From Pseudomonas graminis (lineage in GTDB: Bacteria > Pseudomonadota > Gammaproteobacteria > Pseudomonadales > Pseudomonadaceae): a DNA stretch of 64,000 bases. Below the pieces are notes generated by a model. It had not been told where the DNA came from. It worked only from the letters and a program-made list of their open reading frames with translations, and did not search any database. How positions within the stretch are numbered: position 1 is the first letter of the stretch; each line of letters starts with the position of its first letter. This document shows positions 47,201 through 54,942 of the stretch, in pieces. Location: assembly GCF_900111735.1 (NCBI RefSeq), contig NZ_FOHW01000002.1, positions 240,781 through 304,780 of the forward strand. Direction: 5' to 3'. Position numbers and translations under genes: made by a program.

Positions 47201-47290
47201 GCTGAACGCCTGAAAACCCAGCAGCACGATCAACAGGCTGATCACGCTGGCGAGTACCGGGCGGCGGATGAACGGGTCTGTAAAGGCCAT
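44210..47290 (-). CDS. mexW: RND multidrug efflux transporter MexW
   Basis: This 1026-residue inner-membrane pump of the HAE1/AcrB type has 12 transmembrane helices and two large periplasmic loops. The start FTDPFIRRPVLASVISLLIVLLGF is typical of this subgroup. The proton-relay aspartates are D400-D401 in GLVVDDAIVVVENIHRHIEEGK. It forms a tripartite pump with MexV and an outer-membrane channel encoded elsewhere. The name rests on the position between the ColRS unit and the imelysin cluster, as in P. aeruginosa. AAGGA precedes the ATG. Confidence 0.85.
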   Translation of the reverse strand: MAFTDPFIRRPVLASVISLLIVLLGFQAFSKLTIRQYPQMENALITVTTAYPGANAETIQGYITQPLQQSLASAEGIDYMTSVSRQNFSVISIYARIGSNSDRLYTELLAKANEVKNKLPQDAEDPVLSKEAADASALMYISFYSAELSNPQITDYLSRVIQPKLATLPGMAEAEILGNQVFAMRLWLDPVKLAGFGLTASDVTEAVRKYNFLSAAGEVKGEYVVTSVNASTDLKSPETFAAIPLKTVGDSRVLLGDVARVEMGAENYDTVSSFDGTPSVYIGIKGTPSSNPLDVIKEVRRILPQLEAQLPPSLKASIAYDATLFIQASIHEVVKTLIEAVLIVIVVVFLFLGALRSVLIPVITIPLSMIGVLFFMQLMGYSINLLTLLAMVLAIGLVVDDAIVVVENIHRHIEEGKTPFDAAIEGAREIAMPVVSMTITLAAVYAPIGFLEGLTGALFKEFALTLAGAVVISGIVALTLSPMMCAVLLRREENPSGLAHKLDHAFESLKGRYQRVLHGTLNTRPVVIVFAVLVLCLIPVFLKLSQSQLAPDEDQGIIFMMATAPQPTNLDYMNKYTDQFISIFKAFPEYYSSFQINGFNGVQTGVGGFLLKPWDERSRTQMELLPEVQAKLNGITGLQVFGFNLPSLPGTGEGLPFQFVINTPGDYAALLEVTDRIKKRAADSGKFAFLDVDLAFDKPEVVVDIDRAKAAQMGVSMQDLGGSLATLLGEAEINRFTIDGRSYKVIAQVERAYRDNPAWLANYYVKNADGKTLPLSTLITVSDRARPRQLNQFQQLNSAIISGFPLVSQAEAIELVRQIAIEESPPGFAYDYAGASRQYVQEGNALWVTFGLALAIIFLVLAAQFESFRDPLVILVTVPLSICGALIPLFLGISSLNIYTQVGLVTLIGLISKHGILIVEFANQLRRDKGLTAREAVEEAAAIRLRPVLMTTAAMVFGMVPLILATGAGAVSRFDIGLVIATGMSVGTLFTLFVLPCVYTLLARPDDAQPDSSAIGDADTHTSSGA

Positions 47291-47304
47291 GATCGATTCC
47301 TTGA

Positions 47305-48471
47305 TCAGTCAGCTTTGGGCTGGCTGGTCTGCGCCGCCGGAGTGGTTTTAGCCGCTGTCGCCGGGTCAGCTGCGATAGCCACGGCAGCGCCGTTATCCAG
47401 TTTCAGCTGGCCGCCGGTGACCACTTGCTCACCGATTTTCAATCCTTTGCTGATGATCACCAGCCCGCCGCGCCTTTCGCCGGTCTCGACGAAGCGCCGC
47501 TCGACCACGAGCTGAGGCTCGCCTTTGCTGTCGTTTTCCGGCTGGCCGTTGGCGTTCTTCTTCGGCACGACGACGTAGACCGAGTTGCCGTACAGCGTGT
47601 AGGTGATCGTGCTTTCCGGCAGCACCAGCTGCGGCGTGTCCTGCCCGAGCAGCACCTGCAGGCTGGTGAACATCCCGGGCAGCAGTTGGCTGTCGGGGTT
47701 GGGCAGGGTGGCGCGAATCAGCACATTCCGGGTGGTGTCTTCGACCTTGGGGTTGATGGCGCTGATGCGCGCAGTGAACACCCGGTCAGGGTAGGCCGCG
47801 ACGCTCACCTGCACCTGTTGGTCGAGGGCCAGTTTCGGCAGCATCTGCTCTGGTACGAAGAAGTCCGCGTACAGGCTGGTCAGGTCTTGAAGGGTGGCGA
47901 TCACCGTGCCGCTGGCGAGGTAATCGCCGACATCCACCTGACGAATGCCGATGGTGCCGCTGAAGGGCGCCAGGATGCGCTTCTTCGCCAGAGAGGCGTT
48001 CAGTTGTGCGACGGTGGCCGCGGCTTTCTTCTGGGTGGCGGCGAGCTTGTCGAAGTCGCCACGGGAAATGGCCGACTCACCGACCAGTTTGCTGCCGCGT
48101 CCGTACTCCACTTGCGCCAGACCGAGGTCCGCTTCGGCAGTGCCGAGCTGGGCCTTTTCCACATCGCTGTCGAGCTGGACCAGCGGCTGACCGATCTTGA
48201 CCTTCTGGCCGGACTCGAACTGCACGGCCTTGACCGTGCCCGCGATTTCCAGCGAAAGATCCACGCCTTGGGATGCCTTGAGCGTGCCGATGGCCGGCAG
48301 ACGATTCTGCCACGGGCGCTCTTCGACAATCGCCACCGCGACATTGATCGGCGGCTTCGGCGCCGTGAATTGCTGGATCTGCTGATAGACCGAAAACGCC
48401 TTGTACCCACCCAGGACCAGCACCACGATCAGGACAATGCCCAACATGATCAACATGCGGCGACGCAACAT
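47305..48471 (-). CDS. mexV: RND periplasmic adaptor MexV
   Basis: This 388-residue membrane-fusion protein has an N-terminal membrane anchor (LIMLGIVLIVVLVLGGYKAF). A lipoyl half-motif follows (GTLKASQGVDLSLEIAGTVKAVQFESGQKVKIGQPLVQLDSDVEKAQL), then a coiled-coil hairpin, the second lipoyl half (RILAPFSGTIGIRQVDVGDYLASGTVIATLQ), and beta-barrel and MP domains. It bridges MexW to the outer-membrane channel. It lies 14 bases upstream of mexW. AAGGA precedes the ATG at 48471. No adjacent regulator is seen. Confidence 0.86.
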   Translation of the reverse strand: MLRRRMLIMLGIVLIVVLVLGGYKAFSVYQQIQQFTAPKPPINVAVAIVEERPWQNRLPAIGTLKASQGVDLSLEIAGTVKAVQFESGQKVKIGQPLVQLDSDVEKAQLGTAEADLGLAQVEYGRGSKLVGESAISRGDFDKLAATQKKAAATVAQLNASLAKKRILAPFSGTIGIRQVDVGDYLASGTVIATLQDLTSLYADFFVPEQMLPKLALDQQVQVSVAAYPDRVFTARISAINPKVEDTTRNVLIRATLPNPDSQLLPGMFTSLQVLLGQDTPQLVLPESTITYTLYGNSVYVVVPKKNANGQPENDSKGEPQLVVERRFVETGERRGGLVIISKGLKIGEQVVTGGQLKLDNGAAVAIAADPATAAKTTPAAQTSQPKAD

Positions 48472-48643
48472 ATTCCACTTCCTTGGAAAACCGATGAATC
48501 AGGCGAGCACGTTAGTCTTGTCGCGATTTAGTTGCCAGTGGCATTGATTGAATTCGGGGTTAGCGTCCTGCCGGAACCATGGAGGATAGATGGGCATGCC
48601 CGCCGCCGTGACATCGCGCTGTCGCCCAGCAAAAACGGTATCT

Positions 48644-48733
48644 GTAGGAGTGAGCTTGCTCGCGAAGTCAGTATTCCATGCGCTGAAAATCTAGCGGATG
48701 TTCCGGCCTCTTCGCGAGCAAGCTCACTCCTAC
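48644..48733. repeat. REPIN with 24-bp perfect arms
   Basis: The arm at 48644-48667 (starts GTAGGAGTGAGCTTGCTCGC) is the exact reverse complement of 48710-48733. It occupies the middle of the 337-base gap between mexV and the DUF1513 gene. The rest of that gap shows nothing recognisable. Confidence 0.9.
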
Positions 48734-48808
48734 AAGGTGATGTGGCTGCGCGACAGTTCGGCGTCCGGACAACCCGAAGAAGCCCGCGCGGCAGCCGCAG
48801 TTCCACCA

Positions 48809-49906
48809 TCAAACCAAATGCAGATGGTTGTCCCACAACCCCGCCGGCAGCTCCAGCGGCTTGGCGACCAGCACTGTCTCGCGGCAGTCGTAGAATCGGC
48901 AGCGCCCTTGTCCCGAGGTCACGACAAAGCCATCGGTCACAGCACCGACCCCGGCGCAGTCAGGCAGCGGTGCGTCGAGCTTCAGCGCGCCGCTGTCCAG
49001 GTCCCAGATGAAGAAGCGGTTGCCCCTTGGCGCCGTCAATGCCACCAGCCGCAGGTCGTTATGAATGGCGACGCTGGCGGTGTAATGCGCCATGGCCTGC
49101 AACTGCTGCTCCGCCACCGGAAAGGCCTGGAACGGCTGGCCTGGTCGCTTGATGGCGAGCAGCTCGGCGGACTCGTGGGAGGGCCCCATGAACTGCTGCC
49201 CCGCCACGATGGTGCCGTCGCTGGCAATCGCCATATGCCGCACGCTGTTCATCTGCTGCGCCAATGTCTCTTTGCTCAGCAGGGTGCCGTCGCGCTGCAT
49301 CAGCACCAGACTGGGCTCCATGGCGTCGAGGTTCATTTCGACGCGGCTCTCGGCCTCGGTGCGAATGCCGCCGTTGGCGACTGCAAGGGTTTCGCCGTCC
49401 GGCATCCATGACACCTGATGAGGTCCCACGCCGTGGGTGGAAATCTCCCCGGTGCGTTGCAGCCGCTCATCCACAAATCGATACACGCCCAACAGGCCGC
49501 GACCCGGTTCGGTCGTGTCGTTTTCAGTGGCGTACAGCCATTCGCCGTCTTTGTGAATGACCGCGTGGCCGTAGAAGTGTCGGTGGGGTTGCGAGGTGAT
49601 GGTCTGCAGCAGCCGACCGTCGCGCAGGTCGATCAGGTAACTTTCGGTGCCCGGCCGGCGCGCGACGAACAGGGCGATCGGCAGATTCGGGTGATTGATG
49701 ATGTCGTGACAGCGCTGGGCGACGGCGGTGGCGAAGACTTGCGTGCCGTCGACGTGATAACCCACGGCGAAGTGCTGGCCGTTGCCGTCGTCCCGCGCGG
49801 ACAACAGCAGCGGGCTTTCGCCTTTTCTCGCGAACAGCGTCCAGCCGCCAAACGTGACGGCGCTGAGCAGCAGGCTGCCCAGACCCAGAGCCTGACGTCG
49901 CAACAT
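48809..49906 (-). CDS. DUF1513 family periplasmic beta-propeller-like protein
   Basis: This protein of about 365 residues starts MLRRQALGLGSLLLSAVTFGG, a twin-arginine-like signal. Repeated blade-like segments follow (HAVIHKDGEWLYATEND, HQVSWMPDGETLAVANGGI, GVGAVTDGFVVTSGQG). DUF1513 proteins travel with imelysins and di-heme oxidases in iron-uptake clusters; the function is unproven. The start at 49906 overlaps the end of the imelysin gene (TGATATG). An in-frame ATG at 49921 would add five residues before the arginines. Confidence 0.8.
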   Translation of the reverse strand: MLRRQALGLGSLLLSAVTFGGWTLFARKGESPLLLSARDDGNGQHFAVGYHVDGTQVFATAVAQRCHDIINHPNLPIALFVARRPGTESYLIDLRDGRLLQTITSQPHRHFYGHAVIHKDGEWLYATENDTTEPGRGLLGVYRFVDERLQRTGEISTHGVGPHQVSWMPDGETLAVANGGIRTEAESRVEMNLDAMEPSLVLMQRDGTLLSKETLAQQMNSVRHMAIASDGTIVAGQQFMGPSHESAELLAIKRPGQPFQAFPVAEQQLQAMAHYTASVAIHNDLRLVALTAPRGNRFFIWDLDSGALKLDAPLPDCAGVGAVTDGFVVTSGQGRCRFYDCRETVLVAKPLELPAGLWDNHLHLV

Positions 49907-49907
49907 A

Positions 49908-50972
49908 TCAGTCACCATCATTGGCGTTGAAGCCCAGTTGAATGCCCAACGCCTTGGCCAGTTCGCCTTCGTGCAGGCGATGAACCACGTTGAGGCTGTC
50001 GTAGAAAGCGTTGAGCTGCTGGCGGCCTTCTTCGCTGGCCAGCAGATCGCCGAGCGGCGGTTTCAGCGCGGCCAACTGTCGATTGCTCTCGGCGTAGGCG
50101 GCGTCGATCTTGTCGGCCAAAGGCTTCTGCTCCTTGGGCAACAGCCCGCGCAGACCCTTGTTGTCGACGCCGGCCCAGACCGTCTGCGCACTGGCCAGAC
50201 TCGCCTGCAAGCTGCTGAGCGAGGCTTTGCTGCGCCAGGCTTCGGCCTGAAACGGCTGCGGGACGCCCTTGGTGCCACGGCCGAGCGGGGTGCCGAGCTT
50301 TTTCTTCAGCGAGTCCAGTGCGGTCACTTGCACGCGCAGCAACTCGGCAATGGCTTCGTGGGAATCGGCATAACGCTGGTTGGGAAACTTGCTCAACTGA
50401 GCGAGCATGCCGTCGTTGCTGTTCCAGCTGCTGAGGATGTCTTCGGCCAACGCCTTCTGACGCTCGCCGATGGCCACCAGCAGCGGGCAGTAGCGGGCTT
50501 TCTGCTCGGCATTGGCCATGTCGATGTCGGCGTCGAAGAGGATGTATTCATAGGCCGAGAGGCCCTGAACCACCACGCTGGATTTGCTCAGTTCGTCGGC
50601 GCTGATCTGCGGCTGTGCGGTCACCAGTTGCTCCACCTGACGACCGACCAGGTTTTTCTTGTCCGGCCAGAACTGAATCTGCCAGGCGCGATTGCCTTCG
50701 GCGAGCGGCCCGATCAGCAACGGTTGCAGCTCGGCCCAGGCTTTTTGCGCGTGGAGGAAGTCGGCCCGGGCGGTGTCCAGGTCGGATTTGCCCTGGCAGT
50801 AGGACAGCGCACTGATCGCCAGCTGCCGGTCCGCATCGACCCAACGGCTGTAGGTCGGCAGGATGACCTGACTGGCGATGGCGGCAGACGTCACGGCTTG
50901 CGGGTCCGACGGCGCGCACGCGCCCAGTGCCAGTGCGGCGAGGCTGGTGAGCAACAACTTGGGGCGGAACAT
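49908..50972 (-). CDS. Imelysin-family lipoprotein with altered GxHxxE motif
   Basis: This 354-residue protein has a lipobox (ALALGAC, Cys near residue 19) and the helical imelysin fold (VDADRQLAISALSYCQGK, AWAELQPLLIGPLAEGNRAWQIQFWPDKKNLVGRQVEQLV). The site equivalent to the family GxHxxE metal motif reads G137-L-S139-A-Y-E142, with serine for histidine. Imelysins (EfeO/IrpA-like) are thought to help iron uptake across the periplasm. It lies between the DUF1111 and DUF1513 genes on the same strand. AAGGAG precedes the ATG. Confidence 0.87.
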   Translation of the reverse strand: MFRPKLLLTSLAALALGACAPSDPQAVTSAAIASQVILPTYSRWVDADRQLAISALSYCQGKSDLDTARADFLHAQKAWAELQPLLIGPLAEGNRAWQIQFWPDKKNLVGRQVEQLVTAQPQISADELSKSSVVVQGLSAYEYILFDADIDMANAEQKARYCPLLVAIGERQKALAEDILSSWNSNDGMLAQLSKFPNQRYADSHEAIAELLRVQVTALDSLKKKLGTPLGRGTKGVPQPFQAEAWRSKASLSSLQASLASAQTVWAGVDNKGLRGLLPKEQKPLADKIDAAYAESNRQLAALKPPLGDLLASEEGRQQLNAFYDSLNVVHRLHEGELAKALGIQLGFNANDGD

Positions 50973-50999
50973 GCCCGACTCCTTATCTTCAGAAATACG

Positions 51000-52427
51000 T
51001 TAGAGAGAATTCAAGAACGCCAGCAGCGCTGCGCGTTGTTCCGCGTCGAAAGCCAGCACCTGACGTTGCGCCGGCAGTGCCTCGCCGCCGTGCCAGAGTA
51101 CGGCCTCCATCAGGTTGCGAGCGCGGCCGTCGTGCAGAAACTGCGTGTGGCCACTGACGGCTTGCGTCAGGCCGATGCCCCATAACGGCGGCGTGCGCCA
51201 CTGCTGGCCGCTGGCCTGAAATTCGCTGAGATTGTCGGCCAGTCCTTCGCCCATGTCATGCAGCAGCAGATCGGTGTACGGGCGAATGACCTGATTCGCC
51301 AGTTCGGGTTCGGCGGCGTCGGCGGAGGTGGTGAATTGCGGCGTGTGGCATTGCTGGCAGCCTGCTTTGAAAAACAGATTCTTGCCCGCCAGTACCTCTG
51401 GCCCAGCCACGTCACGCCGCGCCGGAACGCCGAGGTTGCGGGTGTAAAAGGTGATCAGCCGCAGGATGTTGTCGCTGACTTCCGGTTCGCCGTTCGGGCC
51501 ATTGCCGTTGGGCGCGGCAAGGCAGTCGGTCTGTGACGGCGTGCAGTCGTCGACCGGCATCAAGGTGGACGTCAGGCCCATGTCACCTACCAGTGCGTGG
51601 GCATTTTGCTGTTCGATGCTCGGCTGCGAGGCTTTCCAGCCGAAGCGGCCGAGGACGGATTTCTGCTGCGCGTCGTCCCAGACCCAGTTGGGTTTACCGG
51701 TGATGCCGGTGCCCTGTTCATCGTTCGGGTTGGCGTTGGCCAGAATCGCCGCCTGAGGAATGGCTTCCAGAAGCCCCAGCCCGATCATCGGCGGAGCAAT
51801 GCGCGCGGAAGCTCGCGTCTGCGGGTGCATCGGACCGTAGCCGGGTTGGGTGATCTGCAGGGTAGGCCGGCGCAGGTGCACCGGGGTGCCGTCGCGAAAA
51901 TGCACGGTCATTGAGTCGTAATCGACCCGAACCTTGCCCTCTGGCGTCACGCCGGGGATGGCCATGTCCTGGAGTTGCTTGCCATACACCGGCTCGGGTG
52001 TCAGGCCCAGTTGCTTGATGTGTTCGGCGAATGCCGGATCGTCGGGAATGGACAGGCGTACCAGCATGGACACGGCGTTGTCGGCGCCGGGCTCGGGTGG
52101 GTGGCCGCGGCCGTCCTTGATGTGGCAGTTCTGGCAGGCGTTGGTGTTGAACAACGGACCCAGGCCGTCGCGAGCAGTGGTCGTCGAGGGGGCAATCACC
52201 CAGGGGTTGCGGAAGAAACTGTTGCCGACGCTGAAGTCCAGCCGCCGGACAGGCGACAGGTTGGCCGAAGGCAGGGAAAACGCGTTGCGGTCGCTTTTGT
52301 TCACGGTGGTGGCGCCGCCAGAGCGAGACTCGCCCGGCTCGGCGGCGGTGAAACGCGGGGCGTCATCGCACCCACTGACGGCCAGCGCCATCAGCAGGAG
52401 AAACGAAGGACGGAGCCGCGCAGTCAT
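51000..52427 (-). CDS. Di-heme cytochrome-type lipoprotein (DUF1111)
   Basis: This 475-residue protein has a lipobox (LAVSGCD) and two c-type heme sites, C98-Q-N-C-H102 and C357-Q-Q-C-H361. It resembles thiol oxidoreductase/MauG-distant DUF1111 proteins (PLFNTNACQNCHIKDGRGHPPEP, YTDLLLHDMGEGLAD, WRTPPLWGIGL, FLHDGRARNLMEAVLWHGGEA). It is exported and heme-loaded in the periplasm. In the imelysin context it may be the redox partner for iron. AGGA precedes the ATG. Confidence 0.87.
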   Translation of the reverse strand: MTARLRPSFLLLMALAVSGCDDAPRFTAAEPGESRSGGATTVNKSDRNAFSLPSANLSPVRRLDFSVGNSFFRNPWVIAPSTTTARDGLGPLFNTNACQNCHIKDGRGHPPEPGADNAVSMLVRLSIPDDPAFAEHIKQLGLTPEPVYGKQLQDMAIPGVTPEGKVRVDYDSMTVHFRDGTPVHLRRPTLQITQPGYGPMHPQTRASARIAPPMIGLGLLEAIPQAAILANANPNDEQGTGITGKPNWVWDDAQQKSVLGRFGWKASQPSIEQQNAHALVGDMGLTSTLMPVDDCTPSQTDCLAAPNGNGPNGEPEVSDNILRLITFYTRNLGVPARRDVAGPEVLAGKNLFFKAGCQQCHTPQFTTSADAAEPELANQVIRPYTDLLLHDMGEGLADNLSEFQASGQQWRTPPLWGIGLTQAVSGHTQFLHDGRARNLMEAVLWHGGEALPAQRQVLAFDAEQRAALLAFLNSL

Positions 52428-52566
52428 ACAGGTCCTGCAAAAGGGGGGAATTCGGGGCGAGCAAGCTTACCAGCCCCGTGTTTGATGAATAAGAGGGATT
52501 AGCGTTTGAAGGTCCTCTCGTAACGTGTTGTTACCAAATGATCGGCTGGCAACGGGCAGGCAACGC

Positions 52567-53106
52567 TCACGCGCCGGCGATCTCCAGGGCCGGGTTTTCC
52601 ACGAGTAATTGCATCAGGCGTCGTTCGCCCTCAACCACCTTGAATGACCGGTAATCGCCAATGCCGTCGAGTTGCCGTTCGCGCTCGCGGATCGCCAGCT
52701 CCTTGGCCCGCTCATAGCCGTAGTGCTCGACCCTGAACGACTTGGTGACGCTGCTGCCGTTGCGCAGCGTGGTCCGCGCCACCCAATAGGCGATGCCGGT
52801 GTAGCAGCGGTAATGCACCCCCGGATAGCCGCTGGTGTTGGTGGCGATGATGCGTTGACGGATGTCGCGGCTGAGCTTGGGCAAGTGTGCCAGCAGCAAC
52901 TGGTCACGGCACGCGTCTGCGGCCTGTCGTGCCGGATCACGGCCGCCGTAGCGGGAGAATGAAAACAGCCGGTTGAAGGTCCTGCCATCGCGGTAGATCG
53001 TCACCTTCCAGGCACGCGGGCCCTTGACGCCGACCAGCAGGTGGATACCGTAATCGTTGGCTTTGAGCTTGCTGACGCGGCGCCTTTTTTTGTTTCTCTT
53101 GGGCAC
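52567..53106 (-). CDS. AP2-domain-like DNA-binding protein
   Basis: This 179-residue, very basic protein starts PKRNKKRRRVSK. Residues 91-146 look like an AP2/ERF-type DNA-binding domain: TSGYPGVHYR (three-strand sheet start), AYWVARTTLRNGSSVTKSFRV, then the helix YERAKELAIRERERQL. Residues 19-73 resemble a second, more diverged copy (AWKVTIYRDGRTFNRLFSFSRYGG...AADACRDQLL). Bacterial AP2 domains are usually found in homing endonucleases and phage proteins, but no HNH motif is seen. The GTG start follows AGGAGG. It interrupts the imelysin cluster. Confidence 0.72.
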   Translation of the reverse strand: MPKRNKKRRRVSKLKANDYGIHLLVGVKGPRAWKVTIYRDGRTFNRLFSFSRYGGRDPARQAADACRDQLLLAHLPKLSRDIRQRIIATNTSGYPGVHYRCYTGIAYWVARTTLRNGSSVTKSFRVEHYGYERAKELAIRERERQLDGIGDYRSFKVVEGERRLMQLLVENPALEIAGA

Positions 53107-53271
53107 TTTCTGTCTCCTCCTGGATAGGGTGGGGTCAAGGAAGTGCGCATGATCGGCGGCGGGGGAGGCGTGTTCAATCCGACAAGGAACGAACAGGAAA
53201 TGCCCTACAAAGCTTACAGACCGGTCCCCGGATAACGCCGGTTTTGGTAGGGTTTGCAGCTTCGATTGACG

Positions 53272-53306
53272 AAAAAAATGCCGGCCCGTGGTCGGGTCGG
53301 CATTCG
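53272..53306 (-). terminator. Terminator after the icmP-like imelysin gene
   Basis: On the minus strand, AATGCCGACCCG...CGGGCCGGCATT forms a stem of about 12 bp (with a bulge), followed by seven T residues. It would separate icmP from the AP2 gene and the rest of the cluster. Confidence 0.75.
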
Positions 53307-53371
53307 TTTGCAGCGGGGCCGGCGTCAGCCGGGTGCTTGTAAGGCTGCGGCCCTACAGGGCGTGAAGCGGA

Positions 53372-54727
53372 TCAGAACTCGTGGTCGGCATTGTCCGGAT
53401 TCAGGTCAGTGATGCCCAGCTTGCCGGCCGCTTGCTCGATCGCGCCGGTCTGTTTGACCAGCGCGGCGATGGCGTCGCGCACGACCTGGTTGCCCGCTGT
53501 ATTGCCCGCCGCGATGAGTTGGTCGAAATGCTCGCCCTTGTTGGCATGGTCGACGATGACCTGCAGCTTTGCCTGGGTGGCGTCGAGGTCGGCACGCACG
53601 GTCTGGTCGGTCGCGGCGTCGGCCTTGGCCACCAGCGAAGACAGGCTTGGGCCGGTCACTTTGCTGCCGTCGACGCGGGTGTATTCGCCCAGGTAAACGT
53701 TGCGGATGCCCAGGCCGTTATAGAAGTGCGAGTTGTGGGTGTTGTCGCTGAAGCAATCGTGCTCGTCTTCGCTGGAATTGGCTTCCAGCGCGACTTTCAT
53801 GCGCTCGCCTGCCAGTTCACCCAGCGACAGGCTGCCCATGCCGAACAGCATTTTGCGCAGCCCGCTTTCGGCGGATTCTGCTTCCAGCGTGGCGCGGTAG
53901 TTGTCAGCGACGCCCGGCTTCCAGTTGTTGACCATCTCTTCGAGGTCGCTCACCAGCAGATCGGTGGCTGCTTTCAGGTAGGCGCGCCGGCGGTCGTTGT
54001 GGCCGCCGGTGCCGCCCTGACCTTCGATGTAGTCGCTGGCCGGACGCTCGCCGGCGCCCGGGCCGGTGCCGTGCAGGTCCTGGCCCCAGAGCAGGAATTC
54101 GATGGCGTGGTAACCGGTCGCTACGTTGGCTTCCGAACCGCCCAGCTCGTTCAGGCTGGCGAGTTTTTCAGGGGTGATGTCGCTGACGTCAACTTTGTCC
54201 TCGCCCACTTGCACCGACTTGTTGGCGATGATGTTGGCGGTGGCGCCCGGATTGCCCAGTGCGTGCTGGTAATCCTTGGCGACGTAGTCGATCAGGCCTT
54301 CGTCCAGCGGCCATGCGTTCACCTGACCTTCCCAGTCGTCGATGATGGTATTGCCGAAGCGGAACACTTCCGTCTGCATGTACGGCACGCGCGCCGCGAC
54401 CCATGCTGCACGCGCTGCTTTCAGGGTCTGGTCATTGGGGGCGGCGAGGAAAGCGTCGACTGCCGTGCTGAGGTTTTTGGCAGTGGATTCGGCGTCGCTG
54501 AAGACGGCAAATACCATGTTGGCGTAATTGGCGACCACTGCTTTGGTGGCGGCTTCGCTGGACTGGGCAGGCGCAGCGGCTGGGGTTGGCGCTGTGGCCG
54601 GGGCGGCCGCTGCGGCAGGAGCCGGGGCAGGCGCTGCAGCGGCGGGTTTGTCCTTGCCTTGATCACAACCGGCCAGAGCAATAGCGACAGCCAGCAGACT
54701 TGCGGTTGCCAGGGGCATACGAATCAT
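53372..54727 (-). CDS. icmP: Imelysin-family lipoprotein (IcmP-like)
   Basis: This 451-residue protein has a lipoprotein signal (LLAVAIALAGCDQ), a long Ala/Pro linker (about residues 28-65) and an imelysin domain (VFRFGNTIIDDWEGQVNAWPLDEGLIDYV). The GxHxxE motif is intact: G205-Y-H207-A-I-E210. The P. aeruginosa counterpart was first described as an insulin-cleaving metalloproteinase; an iron-uptake role is also proposed. The ATG at 54727 has AGGA upstream. A good Fur-box-like palindrome is 63-81 bases before the start. Confidence 0.88.
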   Translation of the reverse strand: MIRMPLATASLLAVAIALAGCDQGKDKPAAAAPAPAPAAAAAPATAPTPAAAPAQSSEAATKAVVANYANMVFAVFSDAESTAKNLSTAVDAFLAAPNDQTLKAARAAWVAARVPYMQTEVFRFGNTIIDDWEGQVNAWPLDEGLIDYVAKDYQHALGNPGATANIIANKSVQVGEDKVDVSDITPEKLASLNELGGSEANVATGYHAIEFLLWGQDLHGTGPGAGERPASDYIEGQGGTGGHNDRRRAYLKAATDLLVSDLEEMVNNWKPGVADNYRATLEAESAESGLRKMLFGMGSLSLGELAGERMKVALEANSSEDEHDCFSDNTHNSHFYNGLGIRNVYLGEYTRVDGSKVTGPSLSSLVAKADAATDQTVRADLDATQAKLQVIVDHANKGEHFDQLIAAGNTAGNQVVRDAIAALVKQTGAIEQAAGKLGITDLNPDNADHEF

Positions 54728-54789
54728 GACGGAATCCTGCATCGAGAAGAGGTGTGAACGGTGGCGAACGCCAAAAAATGCTGCGACAT

Positions 54790-54808
54790 AATGCGAAAGA
54801 TTTGCATT
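54790..54808. promoter_or_regulatory. Candidate Fur box upstream of icmP
   Basis: AATGCGAAAGATTTGCATT is a 19-base near-palindrome. Read on the minus strand it differs at two positions from the symmetric AATGCGAATCATTCGCATT, a Fur-box-like form. Iron control of the imelysin cluster is expected from the family. Confidence 0.6.
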
Positions 54809-54942
54809 CTGTGTAAAGGCCATTTGCCCAGGCAGTCGGGAGGAGATATTTCAAGCTGTTTCAAGGAGAGGGTTAAGTGGCGGCGTCGGAATGGCGAGGG
54901 GAATCTGCGCAGCGGCTGCCTTCGCGTTGAAAGGCAGCTGTT

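Noticed and set aside
44126..47515. A very long open frame (about 1,130 codons) antisense to mexW, rich in Arg, His and Gln
   Set aside because: It mirrors the codon bias of mexW on the opposite strand, has no recognisable domain and has no ribosome binding site. The same explanation holds for the long antisense frames opposite secA, ampG, murD/ftsW, argJ and icmP.
53221..53371. GC-rich stretch before icmP's 3' end as a further small gene
   Set aside because: Only a terminator hairpin and imperfect inverted repeats are visible; no frame with a ribosome binding site was found.
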